Shown: positions 10,020-19,404 of the stretch, one piece after another
How the letters are laid out: every line of letters starts with the position of its first letter
Position numbering within the stretch: the stretch's first letter is position 1
Assembly (NCBI GenBank): GCA_023052935.1
Contig: CM041297.1
Location: 111,467,563 to 111,531,562 of the forward strand
Direction of reading: 5' to 3'
Length of the DNA: 64,000 bases
Source of the DNA: Piezodorus guildinii
Lineage: Eukaryota; Arthropoda; Insecta; Hemiptera; Pentatomidae
Notes under the pieces: generated by a model
Seen by the model: the letters and a program-made list of their open reading frames with translations, nothing else
Databases searched by the model: none
What the model was told of the DNA's origin: nothing
Made by a program: the position numbers and the translations under genes

Positions 10020-10330
10020 GAAATATAAAGTAATAGAAAGTATTACGATCGCGAAAATTTTCGAATTGTAATTCTCAACAGAAATCCTCGTTTTAGGATC
10101 CTCTGAGTCCAACTGACTAAATCTTGCAAAAAGGTCTGTGGTAAGTCAAGCTCGAACTTTACGAAACCGAAATTACATGTTTAAGCTAGTATGCCCAGAA
10201 TGTATATATTTTATCATACTTTACACTTTACACTATGCGTTTTACATCTTTTTACGATTTACCCAAAAATACTTTTTAAGATTTTGATTACTTATTTACA
10301 ATAATATTTTTATTTTCACTTCGAATTAAC
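10020..10330 (+). repeat. interspersed repeat family B, 5' fragment
   Basis: Shares 'gaaagtattacgatcgcgaa', 'ttttaggatcc' and 'aaaaggtctgtg' with the first third of family B copies; it ends before the 'gtctgacagggctt' landmark. Confidence 0.55.
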
Positions 10331-10670
10331 TTAATCTTTCTTAAACCCATTCATAATTTCAATACATTACTATATTAATTTTCTAGCCTACACAGCTATG
10401 TAAATTGCAATACTATAATATATTTATCTATACTAATATTATAAATTAGCCTCCACTGGCTCACACCAGTGATGCGACTGAGATAGAAGCGCTGGGATCT
10501 CTTGGATTCCCCTTTTTCCTCTACAAGTAGAGGGAAGAACGCAGTCTAGGGCCCTTTAGCAGTTGTATATATTGTATATAGTTATGATTGTTTAAATGAT
10601 GTTTATTTATTTGTCAACTTTTTATTTATCTTAATTATAGGTTTTTTTTTTTAATTATTATTTTATTGTA

Positions 10671-10699
<29 letters not shown>

Positions 10700-10701
<2 letters not shown>

Positions 10702-11690
10702 ATAATAATAATAATAATAATAATAGGCTTACCGAACCCGAAGGTTCGATGCCGATACCACCAAACTTCGCTTGCATAGACACGTCCAATGTTCACCGGT
10801 CAAGCCCAAGCCCCCGAGATCAGCCTTAATGCAATCCTCCCATCGACGCCTCGGCCTACCTTTCGGACGCCTACCAGTCGGTTCAGCGAATACCAACTTT
10901 CTCGTAATCCGTTCCTCACTAAGCCCAACAACTTTACGCGCCCATTTGAGTCTCCGCGATGCTATCAACTCAATTATATTCACAGGGTACAAACTCCGCA
11001 ATTCCGCGTTATGCAACCTTCTAAACTCCCCAGTGGCCTCATCTCTCTTTGGACCAAATATTTTACGCAATACCTTATTTTCGAAAACCTTAAGCCGCTG
11101 TTCATCCTTTAAAGTAAGCGGCCACGTTTCACATCCGTAAAGAACCGTTGGAAGAATAATAGTTTTATAAATTCTAATCTTTAAGTTTTTAGATAGAAGC
11201 CGCGAACTAAGTAACTTAGCAACTGAATAATAACACGCATTTCCCACCTTTAACCGGGACTTTATTTCTTCCTGGATTTCATTTTTTCTAGTTATAATTG
11301 AACCTAAATACTTGAATTTCTCTACGTGTTTCAAAGTATGACCTGATACATCAATATCACCAAGATCGACACCGTTTCTGCTACTAATCATATACTTCGT
11401 CTTATCGGTATTTAATTCGAGTCCTATTTCTTTACCGGTTTTTATTAACACACTTGTATTTAGTTGTATGGTTTCCGTGTCTTCACCTAGCAGTACCAGA
11501 TCATCGGCATACCCCAAAACCGGAATCTTGTCACCCATATTTAAGCCTTTCTCGGTACACATCACCTTTTCTATGACATATTCTAAAGCTATATTAAATA
11601 ACACAGGTGAAAGGGAGTCACCCTGTTTCAAACCCGATCGCACCTCAAATCTCTCGGAGTAATTATGACCGATTCTAACTTTATGGATCT
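10700..11690 (-). pseudogene. RTE-like LINE reverse transcriptase, 5'-truncated
   Basis: A 304-codon open frame (10729-11643) that continues upstream without a stop to about 11688. It covers the second half of a reverse transcriptase: GLKQGDSLSPVLFNIALE (palm, QG motif), the catalytic box GYADDLVLLGED with the two metal-binding Asp residues, the thumb, and a C-terminal domain with YGCETWPLTL, KVLRKIFGPKRDEATGEFRR and a basic RRPKGRPRRRWEDC tail. Fingers and endonuclease domains are absent. The stop codon is followed almost at once by (ATT)n and (TAGA)n repeats, so there is practically no 3' UTR, as in RTE-type elements. A second copy is at 32655-33131. It sits within Jockey fragment J5. The clade assignment is an inference. 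Confidence 0.75.
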
Positions 11691-11758
11691 ATCTATATAA
11701 ACCGATTAACTTATATAAACCGAAATTTATATAAACCGAATCTATATTAACCGATCTA

Positions 11759-11760
<2 letters not shown>

Positions 11761-11799
<39 letters not shown>
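11761..11799. repeat. (TA)n microsatellite
   Basis: About 19 TA units, at the downstream junction of the RTE-like insertion. Just upstream (11690-11760) 'tatataaaccga' recurs four times as a small minisatellite. Confidence 0.85.
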
Positions 11800-11802
<3 letters not shown>

Positions 11803-12179
11803 TTTATTTATTTTCTATTTTATGTAATTTGACAATTATTATTATTTTCTGTATATATTATACGAATGTGGTCTCATATCACTTCACATATTGTTCATTT
11901 TGTAACAAATTGTAATATATCTCAATAAATAATAAATATATATATATATATAAATAATAATAATATATATATTTTTTATTTATATATATATAAATAATAA
12001 TAAATAAAAAATATATATATATATATATATATTATAAGGCTAAAGTCTTTGTTTGTTGGTTTGAACGCGCTAATCTCAGAAACTTCTGGTTCGAATTGAA
12101 AAATCCTTTTTTTGTTGGATAGTCCATTTATCGCGGAAGGCTTTAGGCTATATAACATCACGCTACAACTAATATGAGT

Positions 12180-12472
12180 TTGTTTGTTTGTTTATTTATT
12201 TAACGTCACTTTATGCTACTATGGCTAATCGGACGATGCTACAGTGGGAGTCCTAAATTTTGCCTATCCAGGTTTTATTAGGATAGGGATCTTTAACGAG
12301 TACCTGACATCGCACAGGCTCGGGACCACCTTTTAACGTCCCCTCCGAAGGAAGGCATAACTAAGGATTTTTTACTCCAATTAAAAAATCCTAGGACCAC
12401 CTGCGGATTTGAACCCATGACCTTGGGCATGGGAGGCTGTTACGCTAGCCACCCAGCTACAAGTGATCCCTA
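12180..12472 (-). mobile_element. tRNA-derived SINE-1, inserted in the Helitron
   Basis: Full-length minus-strand copy: tRNA-like head with 'tagctgggtggctagcg' (A-box) and 'gggttcaaatcc' (B-box) on the minus strand, the family body, and a 3' tail of (AAAC/AAAT)n. A perfect 13 bp duplication 'aactaatatgagt' flanks it at 12167-12179 and 12473-12485, and Helitron sequence resumes on both sides. This is the best-preserved SINE-1 in the window. Confidence 0.9.
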
Positions 12473-13397
12473 AACTAATATGAGTGAAGAATCAGTAGAA
12501 AATATGGAAAAAACGAGAGAAATTAACCCCGCATCCTGATGATTCCAAATGATTTACCTTTTAATTTTAACTGAATTGAATTTCCCGTTTAGTTATCTTT
12601 TGCCGTAACAATTAATAAATCAAATGGGCAAACATTTAAGCACGTAAGAATTGATTTACGTTAAGACTACTTTTTACACGGCCAAGTATATGTCGCATTG
12701 TCGAGATCGGCCTGCGGAGAAAATCAGTATGTTCTTCTGCCACAAGAAAATAAAACTAAAAATATCATTTATGCAGAAGTACTTTAAAATATATTCTTTT
12801 AAAAATTTCTTAATCGCGATCATAATAACAGAAATTGACGTAGAAGAAGTAGCGGGCAACAGTTAATTAAGAAATAATAAAGGATTGTGTATTAATTTGA
12901 AGCTATTTTTTTCCATTTTTTTTTATTTTATTATTTTTATTGAGATATATTACAATTTGTTACAAAATGAACAATAATAATATTGATAAGAGACCACATT
13001 CATACTATATATACAGAAAATAATAATAATGGTCAAATTACATAAAATAGAACAAAAATAAATTCATATATATACAATAAAATAATAATAATAAGTAAAA
13101 AACAAAACAAATCGAAACAAAAACCTATTATTGAGATAAATAAAAAGTTGGCAAATAAATAAACATCTTACACACAATCATAACTATATACAATGTATAC
13201 AATTGCTAAAGGGACCCCAGCAAGCGCTTTTCCCTCCACTTGTGGAGGAAAAAGCGGAACCCAAGGGGATCCCAGCGCCTCTATCTCAGCCGCATCACTG
13301 GTCTGAGCCAGTGGAGGCTGAGTTAGGGCGCTGTAGCCACTAACATACCGTACATGAGTGGAGGATCTGACCATTGTCAGAACTCCAGTTTAAATGT

Positions 13398-16076
13398 TTA
13401 CAATAGGTCTCGTGGCCACTGCCGTTTCAATCTTCGAGGAGGATTGTAGGGATGGGTGGTGCTGGATAGGTATTGCGCTAGAGGGTTAGGATGATGACTA
13501 AGGTTCTGATGAAATTTGGAAAATTTGGATGGTACCAGGTCTAAAACAAACGGAATATTAAGGTCATGGTGTAGGGTACAGTTGGTAACGTAATAAGGAG
13601 CATTAACTATTGTTCGGAGGACTTTGGATTGGAAGGATTGGATGCGTTTGATGTTAGAATGTTTAGCTGTTCCCCACAGTTCAAGTCCGTAGGTCCATAT
13701 AGGTTTCCTTACTGTCTTGTATATTAGTAATTTGTTGTCAACTGTAAGATGAGATTTTCTGTTTAGTAGTCTGTATAACTGGCCGAATCTGCGGTTGAGT
13801 TCTTTTCTTTTTAGTCTTGTATGTGGGTTCCACGTCAGTCTTTTGTCTAGTAAAAAGCCGAGATACCGGACTGTGTCTGAGGAAGGAAGCGGTATGGAAT
13901 TGAAATTAACCGTTGGACAGGATTTGCGTCGAAGGGTGAATGTGACGTGAGTGCATTTGCTTTCGTTCACCTTAATGCGCCAAGCATTGCACCAGTCTTC
14001 GACAAGGGAAAGGTGCTTTTGGAGATTTAGCGATGCTGCTTCAGGATCGGAATTGGATGATAAAATGGCTGTGTCATCAGCAAATGTTGCCAGAAAGGTA
14101 TTGGGATCGGTAGGGATATCGGCGGTGAAGAGGATGTAGAGGACAGGTCCTAAGGCGCTGCCTTGAGGAACACCGGCCTCAACAGTATATTGTTCGGAAA
14201 ATTCGGAACCACAGCGAACTCGGAAGGAGCGGTTGGATAAATAGGATCGGAGGATTAGGTATAAGGATTGAGGTAAATGGGTTTTGAGCTTAAAGAGCAG
14301 TCCCGGGTGCCACACCCGGTCAAAAGCTTGAGCTATGTCCAGAAAGGCACCCGAGCAATACTCCTTGCACTCAAGGGCGGAGGAAATGTGGTCTACAACT
14401 CGGAGTCCTTGCTGAACCGTGGAATGTTGAGGACGAAATCCAAACTGGTGTGAAGGAAAATTGTGAAATTTGGCTAGGATTCGTTTTAATAGGAGTTTTT
14501 CGAAGATTTTGGAGAGGATCGGAAGAAGGCTAATAGGTCTGTAGGATGAAGTACAGTTGGATGGTTTGCCTGGTTTTAGGAAAAGGATGATAGTCGAATG
14601 TTTCCACAACAGAGGGAAATAGGTAGTGCGTAGGATACAGTTATAGATATATGTAAGGAATGTAATGGCTTTAGGTGGAAGTTGTCTTAGGATTTGAGGA
14701 GTAAGGAGATCGTATCCAGGGGATTTACGGAGAGGAAGCTTTTGAAGCAGATATTTGACCTCAGAGGGATTGATTGCTTTAGGTGGTAAGGAAATTGGTA
14801 TCGGTGACGTAAGGAACTCTTCAACTATTGCGGTATGGGTTGGATTGAGATCAGAATGAGGAGTGAATACCTTGGAAAGGTGTAGTGCAAATTCCTGGGC
14901 CCTATCTTTGTCAGAAGCAGCCCAGGAATTATCACTACGCCGGAGAGGATGGGATATCAGGGGGGATTTTAGGATTCTCTTCGTGACATTCCACAAGGAA
15001 TTGTCACGAGTCGAGAGAGAGGAGAGGTAGGTATTGTAGGATTGGGATCGGAAGATCGCCAACTCCCGCTTTAATTTTCTACAAAAAAAGTTGTAGGAGC
15101 GGCGATCCTCTGGGTGGCGGGTGCGTTGCCATAATGTTCTGGCTCGGCGTTTGCTGTTGATGAGGTCTGTCAGGTGTTGTGGTAAATGGCTTTTATAAGG
15201 AATTATTTGGGATTGTTTGGGAAAGGAGGCAGTCCAGGCGGCTTGTTGAATAGCGGTTGTAAAGGAATATACGGCGTCGTCAAGGTCATTTGGGGTTTTG
15301 AGAATCACTCTGAGGTCAATATCATTAGTGAGGATTTCGCGGAAGAGGTTCCAGTTGACAGGGCCTCTAATGAATGACGGTGGGATAGGTTTAGGAATAG
15401 GTGTTATGGATACATTTAGAATCAATGGACTATGATCAGTGGATAGTTCATCAAGGCGAGCTATGGAAAAATTAAGAGAGCTTAATCCGCTGTGGATGAA
15501 GAAGTCGAGGATGTCAGGATTACGGTTAGGATCTGTTGGCCAGTAGGTAGGAGAATCGGGAGGTAGGAGATGAAAGCGTCGGGAGTTGAGTGCAGACTGC
15601 AATGTCCGTCCACGAGAATTGGTGGTTCTAGAACCCCACTGTTGGTTCTTAGCGTTTAAGTCTGCACCCAAAATGAAGTGATTACCCAAGTAGTTGAGAA
15701 AGGATTCAAATTGGGCAGAGGAAATGGGATGTTTAGGAGGGCAGTATGCTGATGCGATGATAAGCGGAAAGGAAAAGGTTATGATAACAATGGAAGTTGC
15801 TTGTAGGTAATCGTGGGCGGAAATTGGGTGTAAGTGATGGGTAAGGGATCGGCGGACTATGACAGCAGTACCGGCATGGGCTTTGCCGTCTGGATGGTCT
15901 GTCCGGTATGTCGTGTATCCTGGTATTTTAAAGTACTGTTTAGTGGTTAGTCTAGTTTCAGTAATGAGTGCAACATCAATGTTTTTGTCTTGCAGTAAGG
16001 CTTTAAGTTCGTCAGTGTGAGTTCTAACACCATTCGCATTCCAAAGGAGAATGGATAAGGAATTAGGTGAGGTCAT
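13398..16076 (-). CDS. Jockey ORF2: endonuclease-reverse transcriptase (J1)
   Basis: An intact 892-residue ORF2. The N-terminal apurinic-type endonuclease nicks target DNA: LLWNANG near residue 10, TETRL near 41, GADLNAK with Asp139 and Asn141, and STDHSP with Asp214 and His215 are the expected catalytic positions. The reverse transcriptase follows: SSYRPISLLPILSKIFEKLL, HQFGFRPQHSTVQQ, AFLDIAQAFDRVWH, AGVPQGSALGPVLY, and the catalytic FADD at about 665-668. The C-terminal region ends with IQSFQSKVLRTI, HPNPLAQYL and PPRRLKRQWPRDLL. The start ATG follows the ORF1 stop without a gap (TAAATG), suggesting coupled translation by re-initiation. Length and domain order are typical of Jockey ORF2, and no lesion is visible. 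Whether it is active is not known. Confidence 0.95.
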   Translation of the reverse strand: MTSPNSLSILLWNANGVRTHTDELKALLQDKNIDVALITETRLTTKQYFKIPGYTTYRTDHPDGKAHAGTAVIVRRSLTHHLHPISAHDYLQATSIVIITFSFPLIIASAYCPPKHPISSAQFESFLNYLGNHFILGADLNAKNQQWGSRTTNSRGRTLQSALNSRRFHLLPPDSPTYWPTDPNRNPDILDFFIHSGLSSLNFSIARLDELSTDHSPLILNVSITPIPKPIPPSFIRGPVNWNLFREILTNDIDLRVILKTPNDLDDAVYSFTTAIQQAAWTASFPKQSQIIPYKSHLPQHLTDLINSKRRARTLWQRTRHPEDRRSYNFFCRKLKRELAIFRSQSYNTYLSSLSTRDNSLWNVTKRILKSPLISHPLRRSDNSWAASDKDRAQEFALHLSKVFTPHSDLNPTHTAIVEEFLTSPIPISLPPKAINPSEVKYLLQKLPLRKSPGYDLLTPQILRQLPPKAITFLTYIYNCILRTTYFPLLWKHSTIILFLKPGKPSNCTSSYRPISLLPILSKIFEKLLLKRILAKFHNFPSHQFGFRPQHSTVQQGLRVVDHISSALECKEYCSGAFLDIAQAFDRVWHPGLLFKLKTHLPQSLYLILRSYLSNRSFRVRCGSEFSEQYTVEAGVPQGSALGPVLYILFTADIPTDPNTFLATFADDTAILSSNSDPEAASLNLQKHLSLVEDWCNAWRIKVNESKCTHVTFTLRRKSCPTVNFNSIPLPSSDTVRYLGFLLDKRLTWNPHTRLKRKELNRRFGQLYRLLNRKSHLTVDNKLLIYKTVRKPIWTYGLELWGTAKHSNIKRIQSFQSKVLRTIVNAPYYVTNCTLHHDLNIPFVLDLVPSKFSKFHQNLSHHPNPLAQYLSSTTHPYNPPRRLKRQWPRDLL

Positions 16077-17381
16077 TTATGGTTTTTTTAAGGCAGGAAT
16101 GAGATTTGATACGAGATTCGTAAGGAGTGATATTAGGGGCATAACAAGGGATTTAATTTCGGAGATAAAGGATGTCATCAAACTGGTAAGGTCTGTGGCA
16201 TTTGAAGGAGGAGGGATATGAGAGATTTGTGGTTGATTAGGATTTTTAGGATTGGTTACATTTTGAGGAAGAGGTATATGTGGAATGGATTGAGGTACAT
16301 TCTGTAGTTCCGGCAGGGCCACGGCTTCAGTACTTTGATTCCCACCTCCAAGTAGGTGGGCAAATGATACATTGGCATCAATAAGTTTTGAAGGTTCTCT
16401 TCTGTTTCTTACTTGTCTTGCTGTTTCATCCGGTACTTCAGGTTTTTGAAACCTGGTCCTCAGTTCCTTATAAATTTGGCATCCTTTATAGTTGGCTGGG
16501 TGGTCCTTGAGGCAATGAGCACATACAGCTGGTGTTGATTTTGGTTTTGTACACTCCACAGACTTGTGCTGTTCACCGCATTTCACGCATCGAGGTATGT
16601 GATGACAATAACTTTTAGTATGACCATATGCTTGACAGTTATGGCACTGAACTATCTCCTTCTTTATGTAAGGTTTTTCAACTCTTACGCTGGTATAGTA
16701 CAATCTATTGAGGTCATAGATTTGTTCAACTCCTTCCGATGGCTCCAAGTCCACGAAAAAGAGAGGTAGTGGAATTTTGTCCTTTAGGACATTAGTGACT
16801 TGCCGCACATTGTAGCCTATCTCCGTTAATTCTTCTTTAATAGCTTCAACTGGTGTCGAGGGGTGTAAGTTTCTGATTACAACCCTTAAAGCTCTCTCTT
16901 GGCGTAGCTGGTAGGTATGGAAATCCGCTTTGGTATCAGTTAGATATTTCACTATTTTTCTATATGTCTCGGCAGTAGTAGGAGATATTTTGGTGTCATT
17001 AATTCCACTCATACAGTAGTAGCTGGTAGAATCGGTAATTTTGTTCAATTGTGTACACAACAACTAGAAATTTTTAATATTTTTGACAAAGATTGGAGGG
17101 GGTCGTGGTTCACTAGGTATAGAAGCAGATTCCATGTTTTCTTTTTCGTTATGTAAAATCTGAAAAGGATTTGGGGTGAAAAACGGTGATTCGTCAGTCA
17201 TCCCTTGTGACGATGTGCCAGGTTGTGGTTCAGATTCTGAATTAGTACCCGAAGGGGTTGCTTGTAATCTTTTATTAGTATCACGGCGAGGTCTTTGTTT
17301 CGTAGGAGACGGGATTGAACCACTAGATCTAGATCTTTTAGTTGAAGCTTTGGAGGACATTACTTGATGATAATATCGCAT
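16077..17381 (-). pseudogene. Jockey ORF1 (gag-like), one in-frame stop (J1)
   Basis: ORF1 protein binds element RNA. The frame runs 435 codons from ATG 17381 (a second ATG at 17360 begins MSSKAST) to TAA 16077-16079. A single TAG at 17064-17066 interrupts it after PPPIFVKNIKNF; the reading frame is the same on both sides, and the aligned J2 protein has a sense codon there. Downstream come a PRE_C2HC-type region (RVVIRNLHPSTP to PLPLFFVDLEP) and three zinc knuckles: CHNCQAYGHTKSYC, CVKCGEQHKSVEC and CAHCLKDHPANYKGC. The C-terminus is hydrophobic (LVMPLISLLTNLVSNLIPAL). The N-terminus is Ser/Arg/Pro-rich and disordered-looking. The stop should remove the knuckle-bearing protein unless it is read through. 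Confidence 0.9.
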
Positions 17382-17676
17382 TTCATGTAAGGAAAATAAT
17401 TAAATAATAACCAGATGTTGGGGGAAAAAATAATAACTTAAGAAAAGTTAAGCAAGACCAGCCTTGCCTAGCTATTGGCAATCAGCTGATATGAAGAGGT
17501 GACTCAGCATTCACTTTACGGTGCAAATTGTAGCCCAACTTACCGTTGTTTGCTCCAATATTTACTGTTGTTGTTATCCTGAAGCCTGGTGATGTTTTCA
17601 AGACTGTTCTGAAGTGATATCCAACTGAAAAAGCAAGAAATCCAAGAGCCGACTTGAAAGATGACCGCTATACTCA

Positions 17677-17688
17677 TGCGCATGCGCA
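17677..17688. promoter_or_regulatory. NRF-1/Ewg-type palindromic site at the J1 5' end
   Basis: TGCGCATGCGCA is a perfect palindrome and a full match to the NRF-1 (insect Erect wing) consensus YGCGCAYGCGCR. It lies within roughly 6-20 bp of the 5' end of J1, where Jockey-type elements keep their internal promoter. Its function is inferred from position and consensus only. Confidence 0.5.
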
Positions 17689-17724
17689 GAACTCTTTTTT
17701 TTTTTTTTTTTTTTTTTTTCCATT

Positions 17725-18319
17725 AATGATTATTTTTGTAATTTTTTCCACATCATTAATTTTGGATGTTTATTTGCCTCCGATTCTTTTTCGTGAGATC
17801 CGATCAACACAGGAGTTGTCTTAGGGTCGTAGCCGTAGGGTTATTTAAAAGATAATTTTTGATAGACAACTTTATTTTGCCTTAGACCTTGCCAATGGTT
17901 GCTTGCACATTCCATTCAATTGAAACCCCTAGCTTTGTGCCACGTAGGCAGCCTTGTTCTAAGGTTTCTGCTGCCTTCGGGGTCAATAGGGAAGTGGTAT
18001 TTGTACCGATCTTGAACTATTGTATGAAAAATATTATGAAATTATAGGGGAAAAGTATTACAATTATCAGCAAAAAATGTAATTCTGTATCTTGATATTG
18101 ACTTCATTATTGATATATTAGGTCTCTAATGATGTTAGGAGCGGAACCGTTGTTATATGCAAACAATTATAGTTTATTTATTTATTTTATAACCTATTTT
18201 TATCTGTCAAGGGTAATGACAATAATAGTTCATTCACAGTATATTTACAGCAAATATAAATATATCATCTATCAAAATAAAAACCTTAATAGCAAACATA
18301 AATCTCATCTTGCATGACT
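17725..18319. other. no gene recognised
   Basis: Flank of J1. 17760-18010 is somewhat less A+T-rich but shows no motif that I recognise. Confidence 0.4.
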
Positions 18320-18600
18320 AATTACCAAAAAATTGAAAGAATTCAAAACCTGTCGATACGGATAATTGATAATTACCCCCAATACACTAAAATATCATGT
18401 ATCCTCCAAGACTTGCAGCATCCTACAGTCCAACAACTTGTCCATTAACAAACGGCTTCTTACTTCAGTAAGACACCAGTCTCCAAAAATCCATTAATAA
18501 AGGAAATCGGTAATTACAATAAATTCTCACTCAAACGTTATGCTCATAAAAGAACAAAACGTGTGTTGTGAAATTAATTTAGTTTATTTTAAGTTTTATA
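18320..18600 (+). pseudogene. Jockey-like reverse transcriptase, C-terminal relic
   Basis: From about 18330 the frame reads KIERIQNLSIRIIDNYPQY and LQDLQHPTVQQLVH up to a stop near 18447; after a frame change it reads a further basic stretch including NKFSLKRYAHKRTKR. The order 'RIQ......R.I...P......L..DL..PTV..LV' matches the C-terminal end of Jockey ORF2. Short, frameshifted and diverged. A SINE-2 follows. Confidence 0.5.
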
Positions 18601-18625
18601 TTTTAAATTATTTTAAAGTGTAAGG

Positions 18626-18865
18626 GGAGCCCGTGGCTGAGTGGCTAGCGCGCTATTCTCTCATGCTGGAGGTTGTGAATTCGAATCCCAGCCCCGGCAG
18701 GCCTTTTATAAGGATTTAATTAAATGACGGCCACTCACAAACTTAGGCGTTGGGAGTGATGACCCTACACTACAAATTGTATCGAGAAACGCGAGTGAAT
18801 TCTCCCAGATTACACCGCGAGGCCCAGAGCCTGCACGGCCTGTCGCGCCATTGAAAAAAAAAATT
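18626..18865 (+). mobile_element. tRNA-derived SINE-2
   Basis: The tRNA-like head 'ggagcccgtggctgagtgg' has an A-box ('tggctgagtggctag') and a B-box ('aattcgaatccc'). The body contains 'aatgacggccactcac', 'ggagtgatgaccctac' and a conserved end 'gcctgtcgcgccattga', then an A run. Sister copies: 36.4, 37.5 and 47.5 kb. A type II (Leu/Ser-like) tRNA origin is possible. Confidence 0.85.
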
Positions 18866-19404
18866 ATGTGTAGGTTTTTTTTGTTTAACTTTTCCTGCTA
18901 TGGTACTATATTTTTAACTTAATTTTATCATATGTTAGTCATTTAGGCTAATAAACTATAATTACTAAAAAGACAAAACAAAACATTTTTCTGATTGTAA
19001 GGATGACTCCTCCGAAATCATTTGTTAACATTCTGTCAATTTATGAATACGTGACGAATATAAAATATTTACGAATATTTTCTTTCTTTCTTTCTTTTAA
19101 ACATATCAGATTGTAATAAAATGATAAACAAGAAACAAAAATTAAACGAAAATTCACTATAGTTTTAAAGTTAAATAAAATAAAATGAATATCCAGAAAT
19201 ACAAACATATTTGTATGCTTATTATCATTGCTCATCATTAGCCTGGCTTGATCCACCGCCTAGTAGAGAGAATATCAGGGCACTAGGGTATCCCAGTACT
19301 TCTCTCTCAATCGCAGTAAGTGAACGAAGTGTGGTGGAGCAAAAAGCTTAATTATTTTTATCTGCTAGTCAATTGCTCGATACCACGCTGATACCATTAT
19401 TTGG
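18866..19404. other. no gene recognised
   Basis: A+T-rich, with a short TTTC run near 19080. Nothing supported. Confidence 0.4.

Larger units (their letters stand above)
10445..12028 (+). mobile_element. 5'-truncated Jockey 3' UTR (J5) inside the Helitron
   Basis: 10450-10673 and 11799-11935 are together collinear with the J1 3' UTR read on its coding strand: 'cctccactggctca', 'gatgcgactgagatagaag', 'gtatatagttatgattgt', then 'atgaatttattta', 'gaatgtggtctc', 'ttgttcattttgtaac', 'attgtaatatatctcaata'. A 9 bp 'atattataa' duplication at 10436-10444 and 12029-12037 flanks it. The 3' tail is a long TA/TAAA-rich stretch (11937-12028). It is split at a TA-rich site by the RTE-like fragment. Confidence 0.7.
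10427..12866 (+). mobile_element. non-autonomous Helitron, disrupted by insertions
   Basis: The 5' end 'tctatactaatattataaa' (10427-10445) is the classic insect Helitron terminus: it begins with TC and is preceded by A. The continuation starts at 12029 ('atattataagg') with the well-known internal block 'gtttgaacgcgctaatctca' at about 12060 and 'ggctatataacatcacgct' near 12150. The 3' part ends 'agtagcgggcaacagttaa' at 12866, followed by T; 'GCGGGCAACAGCTAG' is the usual form, so the terminal CTAG is mutated to TTAA. There is no Rep-helicase frame. The element is interrupted by a Jockey fragment (10445-12028) and a SINE (12180-12472). Confidence 0.75.
12918..17712 (-). mobile_element. near-complete Jockey retrotransposon J1
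   Basis: A two-ORF non-LTR element on the minus strand, about 4.8 kb. Order on its own strand: ~310 bp 5' UTR, ORF1 (17381-16077, one stop), ORF2 (16076-13398, open), a ~480 bp 3' UTR with an AATAAA signal (12936-12941 on the plus strand as tttatt) and an A-rich tail. A 12 bp duplication 'tttttttccatt' flanks it at 12906-12917 and 17713-17724. The 5' terminus is blurred by a 25 bp T run (17695-17719), which merges duplication and element edge. The full length, flanking duplication and open ORF2 indicate recent insertion, 40 bp from the Helitron end. Confidence 0.9.

Noticed and set aside
19240..19340. Jockey 3' UTR copy ('gcctggcttgatccaccgcc', 'tctctcaatcgcag')
   Set aside because: Only loosely resembles the 'gatgcgactgagatagaag' region of J1; order of blocks not convincing.
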